The position numbers and the translations under genes were made by a program. The notes under the pieces are model-generated. The model was not told the DNA's origin. It saw only the letters and a program-made list of their open reading frames with translations, and made no database searches. Below are positions 16,807-25,059 of a stretch of DNA of 64,000 nucleotides, piece after piece. The DNA comes from CAYJFX01 sp964370315 (GTDB lineage: Bacteria; Spirochaetota; Spirochaetia; Treponematales; Treponemataceae). The stretch spans positions 1 to 64,000 of the forward strand of contig CAYJIS010000002.1 of NCBI GenBank assembly GCA_964370315.1, written 5' to 3'. Position 1 is the stretch's first letter. Each line of letters opens with the position of its first letter.

Positions 16807-17541
16807 ATGGCAATAATTGACGTTACAAATATTACAAAAACATTCCCCAATGGAACCAAGGCATTACAAGACGTATCTTTTTCTGTTGAAAAAGGCGACT
16901 TTGTGGTTATTGGCGGTTCCAATGGATCTGGAAAAAGCGTGCTAATGTCAATTATTGCAGGACTAGAAGATGCTACATCGGGAACTATTACAAATAGTGC
17001 AAAAGAATACGGCATACGAGAACATGTGGGATTAGTTTTCCAAGATGCCGATGCACAAATCTTAGGAGAAACTCCCGAAGACGATGTAGCCTTTGGACCA
17101 AAAACAATGCGCCTTCCAAAAGAAGAAATCGCAAAACGTGTTACAGACGCCATCGAACATTGCGGCCTCACTCATCGAAAACACAATCCTGCGCGCCTCT
17201 TATCGGGCGGTGAAAAAAGGCGACTTGCGGTAGCAGGCGTTATTGCAATGGACTGTGAAATTATTATTATGGATGAACCCTTTGCAAACCTAGACTGGGG
17301 CGGCGTGCAGCACGTTTGTGCTATCTTAAAGCAATTAAAAAAAGAAGGCAAAACAATTGTAGTTTTAACCCACGAACTTGAAAAAATACTAGGACTAGCC
17401 ACTCGCTTTATTGTTTTAGACAAAGGTAGTATTCGTTTTGACGGTAGTGTTAAAGATGGCTTACAACAAAACTTAGCAGAATGGAGCATTAGAAATCCCT
17501 TAGCTCAATACAAGTCTATAAACGACTTACTGTGGGACTAA
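16807..17541 (+). CDS. ecfA: ECF transporter ATPase (BioM-like)
   Basis: This ABC ATPase powers biotin uptake. Of 244 residues, Walker A is GGSNGSGKS (36-44), the Q-loop region VFQDADAQILGETPEDDVAFGP is typical of ECF ATPases, the signature is LSGGEKRRLA, Walker B is IIIMDEP, and the H-loop is VVLTHE. Only one ATPase gene is present, so it probably works as a homodimer as BioM does. AGGAGAAAA lies before the ATG. The stop is one base before the ecfT start, which suggests tight translational coupling. Confidence 0.96.
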   Translation: MAIIDVTNITKTFPNGTKALQDVSFSVEKGDFVVIGGSNGSGKSVLMSIIAGLEDATSGTITNSAKEYGIREHVGLVFQDADAQILGETPEDDVAFGPKTMRLPKEEIAKRVTDAIEHCGLTHRKHNPARLLSGGEKRRLAVAGVIAMDCEIIIMDEPFANLDWGGVQHVCAILKQLKKEGKTIVVLTHELEKILGLATRFIVLDKGSIRFDGSVKDGLQQNLAEWSIRNPLAQYKSINDLLWD

Positions 17542-17542
17542 T

Positions 17543-18226
17543 ATGACAACATTATTTTCTTATCGTAGGGCAAACACAATCGCCCATAAAGCCCCTCCTC
17601 TTCTAAAACTTGCCATTCTTTTATTTGTTTCACTTTCTATTTTTTCAACTGTTTTAAATATTTCAGAATGGGTTATTTTAGCTATTTTTGGAAGTATTGC
17701 AGTTATTCTTTTAATTCTGTCTAAAACACCCTTTTCGCATGTATTAAAATTGCGCTTTATAGTCTTTATGGGTTTATTTGTAACATTTTTTAGAGTGGTA
17801 CATTTTGCACCTTTTTCTGCCGATTTTACGCAAATTGCGGGGGGAATGCTTTATACCTCGCGTTTTTTTGTTGCATCCATGTTTGTACTTGTTTTTTTTG
17901 AAACAACCTCTACAACACAAATTACCGACTCACTTCAAAAGATTCAAGACTCTTTATCAAATATTATGCCCTTCTTAAAACCTTTTTTTCAAAAACACAA
18001 CCCGGCTCGCATTATGGGACTTTCTATTGGCTTTATGCCGCGCATTTTTGCAACATGGGAAAAAGTACGATTAGCAACCTTAGCCCGCACCCACAACAAA
18101 AAGAAGAATCGCCTTTCAAACTTTCTGTATATTATAGAAGTAGAATTCTCTGCCCTTTTATCATGCATGATAAACATTGCCGAAACCACTCGTAAGGCTG
18201 TTATTAACCGAAGCGAAGATTTATAA
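17543..18226 (+). CDS. ecfT: ECF transporter transmembrane component EcfT (BioN-like)
   Basis: This protein couples the ATPase to BioY. Its 227 residues include about five helices in the first two thirds, followed by a charged cytoplasmic region with FMPRIFATWEKVRLATLARTHN. That part carries the Ala-Arg motif (ARTH) used to engage the ATPase. A second motif of the usual pair is less clear (around ARIMG). It begins one base after the ecfA stop. The stop codon is followed within a few bases by the promoter of proS, so the biotin operon ends here. Confidence 0.92.
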   Translation: MTTLFSYRRANTIAHKAPPLLKLAILLFVSLSIFSTVLNISEWVILAIFGSIAVILLILSKTPFSHVLKLRFIVFMGLFVTFFRVVHFAPFSADFTQIAGGMLYTSRFFVASMFVLVFFETTSTTQITDSLQKIQDSLSNIMPFLKPFFQKHNPARIMGLSIGFMPRIFATWEKVRLATLARTHNKKKNRLSNFLYIIEVEFSALLSCMINIAETTRKAVINRSEDL

Positions 18227-18229
18227 CGG

Positions 18230-18258
18230 TTTACAAAAAGCACCTTTTTCTCTATAAT
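18230..18258 (+). promoter_or_regulatory. Predicted leaderless promoter of proS
   Basis: TTTACA (18230-18235), a 17-base spacer and TATAAT (18253-18258) are followed by 7 bases and the ATG at 18266. No Shine-Dalgarno sequence is present, so the mRNA should start at or beside the AUG. Confidence 0.75.
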
Positions 18259-18265
18259 ACTTTGT

Positions 18266-20020
18266 ATGAAAACGTCAAAAACATTGATGGCAACACTCCG
18301 TGAAGTGCCATCAGAAGCAGTTATTGCAAGTCACCAATTAATGTTACGAGCAGGCCTTTTACGAAAACTAGGTAATGGTCTTTTTGCCTATTTACCTTTT
18401 GGCTTAAAAGCCTTTAGAAAGGTTGAACAAATAGTACGCGAAGAAATGGATAGAATCGGAAGCTTAGAATGCAAGCCTTCTGTAGTAGTGCCAGGAGAAC
18501 TTTGGCAAGAATCTGGCCGTTGGGATACCATGGGTGCAGGTCTTTTACGCACAACAAACCGTCTAAATCAAGACCTAGTAGTTAGCCCAACAGCCGAAGA
18601 AGCGTTTACTCACTTGGTTCGTGAAGAACTTTCTTCTTACAAACAACTGCCATTAAACTTATATCAAATAAACACAAAATATAGAGACGAAATTAGACCT
18701 CGCTACGGCGTAATGCGTGGGCGCGAGTTTACCATGAAAGATGCATATTCTTTCCATGCAACACAAGAAAGCTTAGACGAAACATACGACGATTTTGCAA
18801 AAGCATACAGAAGAGTGTTTAAGCGCCTTGGCTTAACTGTTATTCCTGTTTCTGCAGACTCAGGTGCAATGGGAGGAACAGGGTCAGAAGAGTTTATGGT
18901 GGAAAGCGCAGTAGGCGATGACACATTAATTCTTTGCCCAAAATGTAATTACGCTGCAAACACCGAAAAAGCAGAATGTTCACCAGACACTCCTGTAAAT
19001 AAAGACGGAAAAGCACAAGTTGCAACCGATAAAGCTTGCGAAGAAATTGCAACACCAAATGTTCGCACAATAGACGAACTTGTAGCGTTTTTACAGTCCA
19101 ACGCACAAAGCTTTATTAAAACACTTATTTATAAACTCGACAATGCAGAAGAAGCATTCGTTGCCGTTTGTATCCGAGGTGACTTAGATGTAAGCGAAAC
19201 AAAGCTTTGCTCATTTATGAAAGCAAGTGATGCAGAACTTGCAAGCGATGCCGACTTACAAACAATTACCGGAGCTCCTATGGGCTTTGCTGGCCCTGTT
19301 GGCTTAAAAGGAATAAAAATCTTAGCAGATAAAACCGTTATGGATATGCACGACTGTGTGACTGGTGGCTTAAAAGCCGATGTTCACATTCAACATGTTG
19401 AGCCAAACCGCGACTTCACTCCAGATTTTATCACTGACGTTCGTGTTGTTATTGCTGGCGAAAAATGTGCAAACTGCCAAACAGAGCTATACAGTAAAAA
19501 AGGTAACGAGCTTGGACACATCTTTAAGCTTGGTAAAAAATATACTGAATCTATGGGTGTTACCTACTTAGACGAAAATGGCAAACAACAAATTCCAACT
19601 ATGGGATGTTATGGCATCGGTATTGACAGGGCTCTTGCATCAATTATTGAAGAGCACCACGACGAAAAAGGTCTCGTGTGGCCAATGACGGTATCTCCAT
19701 ATCATGTTGCAATAGTGCCTATTAAATATGATGGAGAAATGCAAAAAATAGCTGATGAGATTTATACAACACTCCAAGAAAATGGCATCGAAGTTTTATT
19801 GGATGACAGAAACGAACGCCCTGGTGTTAAGTTTAACGACATGGACCTGCTAGGTATTCCGGTTCGAATTGTTATTGGAGAAAAAAATCTACCTAATCTT
19901 GAAGTTAAAATTAGGAATGAAGAAAATCCAGAACTTTTGAGTATTGAACAAACAATAGAAAAAGTTATAAGCCATGTAAAAAAAGAGCTTACCCAATTGA
20001 ATAATATTTCCGATATTTAA
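18266..20020 (+). CDS. proS: Prolyl-tRNA synthetase, bacterial type
   Basis: ProRS charges tRNA-Pro. With 584 residues it is the long bacterial form. Class II motif 1 lies around FGLKAFRKVEQIVREEM, motif 2 is YRDEIRPRYGVMRGREFTMKD (about 133-153), and motif 3 is GCYGIGIDRALASIIEEHHD (about 450-470). Between motifs 2 and 3 is the INS editing domain (about 225-400) that hydrolyses alanyl-tRNA-Pro. Two CXXC pairs (CPKCN near 226, CANC near 403) flank it. The anticodon-binding domain is at the C-terminus (VAIVPIKYDG, DDRNERPGVKFNDMDLLGIP). The gene has its own leaderless promoter and a terminator at 20030. Confidence 0.98.
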   Translation: MKTSKTLMATLREVPSEAVIASHQLMLRAGLLRKLGNGLFAYLPFGLKAFRKVEQIVREEMDRIGSLECKPSVVVPGELWQESGRWDTMGAGLLRTTNRLNQDLVVSPTAEEAFTHLVREELSSYKQLPLNLYQINTKYRDEIRPRYGVMRGREFTMKDAYSFHATQESLDETYDDFAKAYRRVFKRLGLTVIPVSADSGAMGGTGSEEFMVESAVGDDTLILCPKCNYAANTEKAECSPDTPVNKDGKAQVATDKACEEIATPNVRTIDELVAFLQSNAQSFIKTLIYKLDNAEEAFVAVCIRGDLDVSETKLCSFMKASDAELASDADLQTITGAPMGFAGPVGLKGIKILADKTVMDMHDCVTGGLKADVHIQHVEPNRDFTPDFITDVRVVIAGEKCANCQTELYSKKGNELGHIFKLGKKYTESMGVTYLDENGKQQIPTMGCYGIGIDRALASIIEEHHDEKGLVWPMTVSPYHVAIVPIKYDGEMQKIADEIYTTLQENGIEVLLDDRNERPGVKFNDMDLLGIPVRIVIGEKNLPNLEVKIRNEENPELLSIEQTIEKVISHVKKELTQLNNISDI

Positions 20021-20029
20021 TATAAGAGG

Positions 20030-20055
20030 TCACCTCAAATGAGGTGATTTTTTTT
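20030..20055 (+). terminator. Rho-independent terminator of proS
   Basis: The stem TCACCTC / GAGGTGA with a 4-base loop is followed by eight T. Confidence 0.9.
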
Positions 20056-20091
20056 ATCTTGTGCAATACTTGCACCGATTAAGGATTTATA

Positions 20092-21165
20092 ATGAAAAAA
20101 ATATTTTTTATATTACTTTTTACAGTTTTATCATTTTTTGCTTTTGCAATTCCAGCTGTTGAGGATATTATTCCTACAGAATCAGGGCAATATGTTTTCT
20201 ATCGTGATTATTCTTTTACAACTGAAACATATATAGGTTTTTTACAGTACGATGAAGAAACATTTTCGATTCGTTACTACGCTCCTAACGCAACACTTGG
20301 TTCATCCAACATCGAATTGGCAATTACCATTGACCCAAAAGCTGATTACATACTAATGACTGGAGAAAAAATAGTTTCACAGGTTACGATGGATGACAAC
20401 ACAACGATAAACTACTTACATGATTTATTTTATGAACTTAGTGCCAGAAGAAAAAAAATAGCATTTAATGCTACAACCGCTAGTACTCGCAACAATAACT
20501 CAAGACAAACTCTTTTAGGTAAAAACACCATTGTCAATGATGAAGAGTATTTTCAATATGGGGGAAGTGTTACTATTTTATATGATTACACAATTCCAAT
20601 TTTTAACGTTCGAAATATTACGTCAAAAAACACTAACTCACCCCTTTTGCAAGCCGTAACAATGGGGCAGATTACTGATTACACTGATACTTCTTTTTGG
20701 GACTTTAAGGGATTCCCTTCTCTTCCACCTAAAGAGCATGAAGAAGAGTTAAGTACTCAGGATTTGGAAAGCTTGTGGGATTCCGATAACTCAATTTTTT
20801 GGTTCATTGATGATGATGCATTACTATATTCTTACGATACAGAAATTGATCTTAATACATTCGAAAATAAAAAATATACAATATATGACTACTTTAGTCG
20901 AAAACTTTCTTTAAGTACAGAGCAGTCCTACGCATACTTGCCTAGTCAAAAAATCAGCCTTCAAAATGGGGCACTAGTGGTTACAAACGTAATTTACACA
21001 GCTGAAACAGGAAGCTTTTTTCTTGATACAAAAATACTAAAAGAAATTTCTAGTGATGAGTCCTCTATCGACTTTTCCTTAACTGGATTAAGCGCATTTT
21101 ATCCATTTTATTATTCAAACGAAAAATACTTTAGCAATAAAATTAAAGAACTAACAGAATCGTAA
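20092..21165 (+). CDS. Exported protein of unknown function
   Basis: I do not recognise this 357-residue protein. It has a signal peptide (MKKIFFILLFTVLSFFAFA, cleavage expected near residue 19-20) and no lipobox, so it is probably periplasmic or outer-membrane associated. The rest is rich in Tyr, Phe, Ser and Asp with repeated beta-strand-like stretches and no transmembrane helix. An Asp/Glu-rich loop lies at about 225-250. AAGGA precedes the ATG. The gene stands alone between the proS terminator and the convergent GerMN gene, 2 bases from its stop. Lineage-specific proteins of this kind are common in treponemes. Confidence 0.7.
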   Translation: MKKIFFILLFTVLSFFAFAIPAVEDIIPTESGQYVFYRDYSFTTETYIGFLQYDEETFSIRYYAPNATLGSSNIELAITIDPKADYILMTGEKIVSQVTMDDNTTINYLHDLFYELSARRKKIAFNATTASTRNNNSRQTLLGKNTIVNDEEYFQYGGSVTILYDYTIPIFNVRNITSKNTNSPLLQAVTMGQITDYTDTSFWDFKGFPSLPPKEHEEELSTQDLESLWDSDNSIFWFIDDDALLYSYDTEIDLNTFENKKYTIYDYFSRKLSLSTEQSYAYLPSQKISLQNGALVVTNVIYTAETGSFFLDTKILKEISSDESSIDFSLTGLSAFYPFYYSNEKYFSNKIKELTES

Positions 21166-21167
21166 AA

Positions 21168-21977
21168 TTATGAGGGCTCTTTAAAGTCAGTTCGTGACAA
21201 AGGAGCTCCTATCCAAACACCATCATTCCCAAGATATGAACTTTGCTCGCCTTCTATTAAAAACCGAACATCTTTTATTGTGTTAAATGCTGTTGCGGTG
21301 TAAACCACTTGCATCAATTGAGCTAAATAGCCCTCTACACCATATTGATTAAACGTAAAATCTTCACTAAAACTTACTAAGGCCGTACCATCTTGAATCG
21401 ATACAGATAACAATTCCGTTCCCTCAGGAATAAGTGAAATATAATCTTTGTTTTTTTCGTCTAAATTTGGACCCTCTAAAAGTGCATTTAAAGCGGCGGT
21501 TAAAGGAGCAGTTGTTCTTGGCACCGTTCTAACAATTTCTTTTCTTTCAATTGTTCCATCCCCATTCACAAGAATAAAATATAAGTATTGTTGTGAAGTA
21601 ACAGGCTCCACGACAGCAGGTGGAGTAGGAACTTCTTCTGCACTCTCCGATATATCTTCTTGCTGATCCTGCATTGTATTCGACTCCTGAACAGGTAGTG
21701 CGGGAATTAAAACAGGCAAATCTATTGTCTCAGTTAAAGTTCCATCATCACTCGCTTCATCAAGGGCGTCTGGCAACACTTCTTTTTCGGGCAAATCATA
21801 ATTTGTTATAAACTCTGGTTCTTCACCAAATACATGTACGAAAAACTCTGTCTCTTTTAATATTCTTACAATATTATCTTGCTGTACAAGAAAAACAATG
21901 AGAAGAGCTAATGCAAGTACAATCCAAAAAACAGCTGCAACACCTGCTCTGTTTCGTTTATTTGAAGAATCATTCAT
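21168..21977 (-). CDS. Membrane-anchored GerMN-domain protein
   Basis: Of 269 residues, a single N-terminal helix (about 12-27, AVFWIVLALALLIVFLV) anchors the protein. A long Pro/Glu/Val-rich linker follows. The C-terminal domain (about 130-255) is a GerMN domain: FILVNGDGTIERKEIVR, then PLTAALNALLEGP and VSIQDGTALVSFSEDF. GerMN domains occur in spore-germination GerM and in many non-sporulating bacteria, where they are thought to act on or near peptidoglycan; the exact role is unclear. TATAAT ends 6 bases before the ATG with TATACA 17 bases further upstream, again predicting a leaderless mRNA. Confidence 0.85.
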   Translation of the reverse strand: MNDSSNKRNRAGVAAVFWIVLALALLIVFLVQQDNIVRILKETEFFVHVFGEEPEFITNYDLPEKEVLPDALDEASDDGTLTETIDLPVLIPALPVQESNTMQDQQEDISESAEEVPTPPAVVEPVTSQQYLYFILVNGDGTIERKEIVRTVPRTTAPLTAALNALLEGPNLDEKNKDYISLIPEGTELLSVSIQDGTALVSFSEDFTFNQYGVEGYLAQLMQVVYTATAFNTIKDVRFLIEGEQSSYLGNDGVWIGAPLSRTDFKEPS

Positions 21978-21983
21978 AAAATA

Positions 21984-22012
21984 ATTATACCGAAATACTC
22001 AAATTTTGTATA
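21984..22012 (-). promoter_or_regulatory. Predicted leaderless promoter of the GerMN gene
   Basis: On the minus strand TATACA (22012-22007), 17 bases, TATAAT (21989-21984), then 6 bases to the ATG at 21977. Confidence 0.6.
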
Positions 22013-22032
22013 GAGATGAAAAACAGAAAAAT

Positions 22033-23199
22033 TTAGTAAACGATCTTCGCCTTTGTTTTTGCATCTATTTGAAGTTTTGAAATATCGCTTTTTGTAAGAT
22101 TATGCTCAATTTCATCACCAGAAGCATATTGTACTTTCCCTTCCATAGCTAAGGTTAAGCCCCATGGTGCACATGCATATCGTCCTTTTTTCTTTATTTT
22201 CTTTTCCCCAAAAGGTATAATAATTGAGTCAGATATAATTCTAAAAGCCTTTTTAGTTTTTTCTTGTGTTTTTTTTGTTGTTGCAAAAACAAAACTAATT
22301 GAAGCTCTGTCTTTTGTAAGCCCTGCAAGGGTTGAAAGCTTTTGTAATGCTTTTGGTGCAGTATTTCCATCCAAAATAAAATGACACCATTTTTGTCCCT
22401 TTCGTCCATCCATTGGGCACGCCTCTGTATGTGTGCACGGAGAAAGAACTGTATGCCCTTTACGCAACAAAATATCACGTAACAACGAAACAAATCGTGC
22501 TGCGCGAGGAATACCTGGCTCGGCAACAAACAGCATTGCATCTTTTTTTAAGTAGGAAAAAAGAGTATTTCCATATTTTTTTGCAATCTCCTCTAAAGGT
22601 TTATTAGTATTCCAAAAAAGCTCATTAAACATATTTGCACAACACAACAACGATGCTTTATTTTTAATCGGCACTCCAATTTCCCCTTTTATACGAACAA
22701 TATTCCATGGTTCTCCTTCCAACCTTGCTACTAAAGACAAAAATATGTTCTCCCCCAACAAAAGAGCATTATGTGACATATCGACACAGTACCATGTTAG
22801 TTTTTTTTCACGTAACTCAGGCCGTGCGAGATATAGGGCAATGGGAACCGTGAGAGGTCCAGAGCCAATATCAAGACAGTAATCACTATCTTTTAAAAAA
22901 GCAAAAGCATTTTTTGGTAAGGCTGCAAAAACAGATGTTAGCCGAAATAAATTCCACCACATAAAATAGCGGGTGTATGCACTTAAGCGAGCAGCTTCAT
23001 TCATATAACCAGACTTTCTGCTTGCTCTGTCATCAGTTAACTCATGTGATAAGGTACGTATACTTGATGGTAAAAGGCGTAACTGCTTTGAATTAAGAGG
23101 CTGTACTCCTTGCACAATTACATCAAAAGACTCTAAAACCTCTTGTGATTGCTTTTCCAATGATGAAAAAACAGAATTTACTTTATTTACTATTTTCAT
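22033..23199 (-). CDS. Rsm22-like small-ribosomal-subunit methyltransferase
   Basis: The 388-residue protein has a class I SAM-binding motif DYCLDIGSGPLTVPIALY (about 106-123). A cysteine/histidine cluster (CTHTEACPMDG, then KWCHF, about 262-280) is characteristic of the Rsm22 family, whose mitochondrial members are needed for small-subunit rRNA maturation and bind an Fe-S cluster. In bacteria the substrate is not well established. Its start overlaps the end of the merR-like gene by 17 bases, so it is the last gene of a der-merR-rsm22 operon. A GTPase (Der) that helps 50S assembly in the same operon supports a ribosome-related job. Confidence 0.82.
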   Translation of the reverse strand: MKIVNKVNSVFSSLEKQSQEVLESFDVIVQGVQPLNSKQLRLLPSSIRTLSHELTDDRASRKSGYMNEAARLSAYTRYFMWWNLFRLTSVFAALPKNAFAFLKDSDYCLDIGSGPLTVPIALYLARPELREKKLTWYCVDMSHNALLLGENIFLSLVARLEGEPWNIVRIKGEIGVPIKNKASLLCCANMFNELFWNTNKPLEEIAKKYGNTLFSYLKKDAMLFVAEPGIPRAARFVSLLRDILLRKGHTVLSPCTHTEACPMDGRKGQKWCHFILDGNTAPKALQKLSTLAGLTKDRASISFVFATTKKTQEKTKKAFRIISDSIIIPFGEKKIKKKGRYACAPWGLTLAMEGKVQYASGDEIEHNLTKSDISKLQIDAKTKAKIVY

Positions 23200-23530
23200 T
23201 TAATTTCCCTTTTTTCATCAACTTTAACAAAGAATACACTTCTATCAAATCTGATCGTATTTCATTTATTTGAGGAATAAGAACTTGTCCCATATCTGTT
23301 AAAGAAGCCTCTGAAATAATTTGATTCCTGGCTCCTTCGATAGTGAATTTTTTTTCAGCAATTAAGTAATTTAAACGCAAAATAGTTTGAATATTTGACT
23401 TAGTATACAGTCGGCGTCCACCAAAATCTTTTGAAGGAGCAACAGAAGGAATCACTTCCTCCCAATAGCGCAATGTATGAGCCTTTACGCCTGTTATTTC
23501 TTCGACTTCACCTATTGAAAAACCCGACAT
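23183..23530 (-). CDS. MerR-family regulator (small, single HTH)
   Basis: The start at 23530 (MSGFSIGEVEEITGVKAHTLRYWE) is preferred: GGGA lies upstream, and the longer frame overlaps der. The resulting 115 residues hold a MerR winged helix (about 3-72) with RRLYTKSNIQTILRL, followed by a short helix without metal- or drug-binding residues. It resembles the MerR type found next to der or infB in other spirochaetes. No dyad between -35 and -10 was found near its own gene, so its targets may lie elsewhere. Confidence 0.88.
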   Translation of the reverse strand: MSGFSIGEVEEITGVKAHTLRYWEEVIPSVAPSKDFGGRRLYTKSNIQTILRLNYLIAEKKFTIEGARNQIISEASLTDMGQVLIPQINEIRSDLIEVYSLLKLMKKGKLNENSK

Positions 23531-23544
23531 ACACGTTTCCCCTA

Positions 23545-24960
23545 TTAGCGATCTTCCCACTTTTTGCGACTTGCTTTTAATTCAACTAAAACGGGGATTT
23601 TTGAATATCCTAGGTCCAATCGAATTTTATTTTTTATGTAAGAAACATAAGAAGCCGGTAAAAAATCTGGCCTACTAGTAAATAATAAAAAGCTCACTGG
23701 ATTTACGCCTGTCTGTACTATGTATCTAACCTTTACACGAGAAGGGCCTGTTGAATGAGGAGGTGCAGCTGCAACCCAATCTGTTAAAGCTGTGTTTAAT
23801 GATGCTGTATCAACCTTGCGTGTTAATTGATTGTATAACTCAATTGATGTATTTAATAACGCCTTAATTCCCTTATTTTCCAATGCAGAAATAGGAACTA
23901 TCGGCACATATGCCATATGCCCAAACATAATTCTAATATTATCTTCAGCCCTTCGAACAGTTTTTTTTTCTTGATCTTGGGTATCCCATTTATTTAACAC
24001 AAATATTATACCACATCCTCTGTCGTTCGCGAGCCCAATAACCTTTTTGTCTTGGTCAGTTAAGCCTTCTTGAGCATCTATCAAATATAGAACTACATCC
24101 GCTCTCGTTAGTGTTTTTATTGCTCTATTCACAGAGTAATATTCTACATTCTCTTTAACTTTCGCTTTTCTTCGTATTCCAGCTGTATCCAATACCTGGA
24201 AATTTTTTGCCTTATAATTAAATTGACCTTCCACAACATCCCTTGTTGTTCCAGCATAGTCACTAACAATTGAGGCCTGTGTTCCTGTTAGGAGATTGCA
24301 TAATGTGGATTTTCCTGTATTAGGCTTACCCATAACTGCAAGCTTAATATACTCTTTTTGCTCGCCTTCTTTTAATTTTGTAAAGTCCATTTTTGACACA
24401 AGGAGCTCACAAAGCTCAGGTATATGATCTCCGTGCTCTGCAGATATACAAAGCAAGTCTTGGAAACCAAAGCGATGAAAATTATAAGCTTCGCTTTCGA
24501 ACCTTCCGCCTTCCGTTTTATTCACAGCGGCAACAACTTTTTTCCAATATGGGCGTAAAAGTGATATAAACTCTTCATCTTCACCTGTTGTTTCTGTTGC
24601 ATCTAACAAAAGCAAAATGAGGTCGGCCTTTTGTAGCGATTCGATTGTTTTTTCAACAACCAAGCCGTCTAACACAGCTTCCATTGTCCCAATATCACGG
24701 TCAAGTTTAAAACCACCTGTATCCATAATTCTAACAGGTTTATCTAAAATATAGGCTTCTTCTTCAACAGGATCTCTCGTTACACCTGGTGTTGGATCGG
24801 TAATAACTCGTCTTTTATGTAAAAGTCTATTAAACAACGTTGACTTACCAACATTTGGCCGACCTACAATTACCATCAAAGGAGCGTTTTTATATCTTTT
24901 TCTTTTTTCGACCACATTTTCATCGTTTTGGTCTTCTGAGTCTCTTTTACTTCGCTTCAT
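23545..24960 (-). CDS. der: Ribosome assembly GTPase Der (EngA)
   Basis: Der has two G domains in tandem and helps 50S subunit assembly. Of 471 residues, the first domain has GRPNVGKST (33-41) and DTGGF; the second has GKPNTGKST (about 211) and DTAGI. A KH-like domain is at the C-terminus (RVKVRYIVQTG). A charged 27-residue extension precedes the first G domain. The first domain's G4 motif reads NKTE where NKTD is usual; the second has NKWD. The upstream sequence has CAGGAA before the ATG. It heads an operon with merR-like and rsm22-like genes. Confidence 0.97.
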   Translation of the reverse strand: MKRSKRDSEDQNDENVVEKRKRYKNAPLMVIVGRPNVGKSTLFNRLLHKRRVITDPTPGVTRDPVEEEAYILDKPVRIMDTGGFKLDRDIGTMEAVLDGLVVEKTIESLQKADLILLLLDATETTGEDEEFISLLRPYWKKVVAAVNKTEGGRFESEAYNFHRFGFQDLLCISAEHGDHIPELCELLVSKMDFTKLKEGEQKEYIKLAVMGKPNTGKSTLCNLLTGTQASIVSDYAGTTRDVVEGQFNYKAKNFQVLDTAGIRRKAKVKENVEYYSVNRAIKTLTRADVVLYLIDAQEGLTDQDKKVIGLANDRGCGIIFVLNKWDTQDQEKKTVRRAEDNIRIMFGHMAYVPIVPISALENKGIKALLNTSIELYNQLTRKVDTASLNTALTDWVAAAPPHSTGPSRVKVRYIVQTGVNPVSFLLFTSRPDFLPASYVSYIKNKIRLDLGYSKIPVLVELKASRKKWEDR

Positions 24961-25059
24961 CTGCGTTCCTGGTTTTACTATGACACGTCATTCATGTATG
25001 TTCATAGACCAATCTTAATATAATTTGATTTTTCAAATATCAAATACAAAATATAACTA

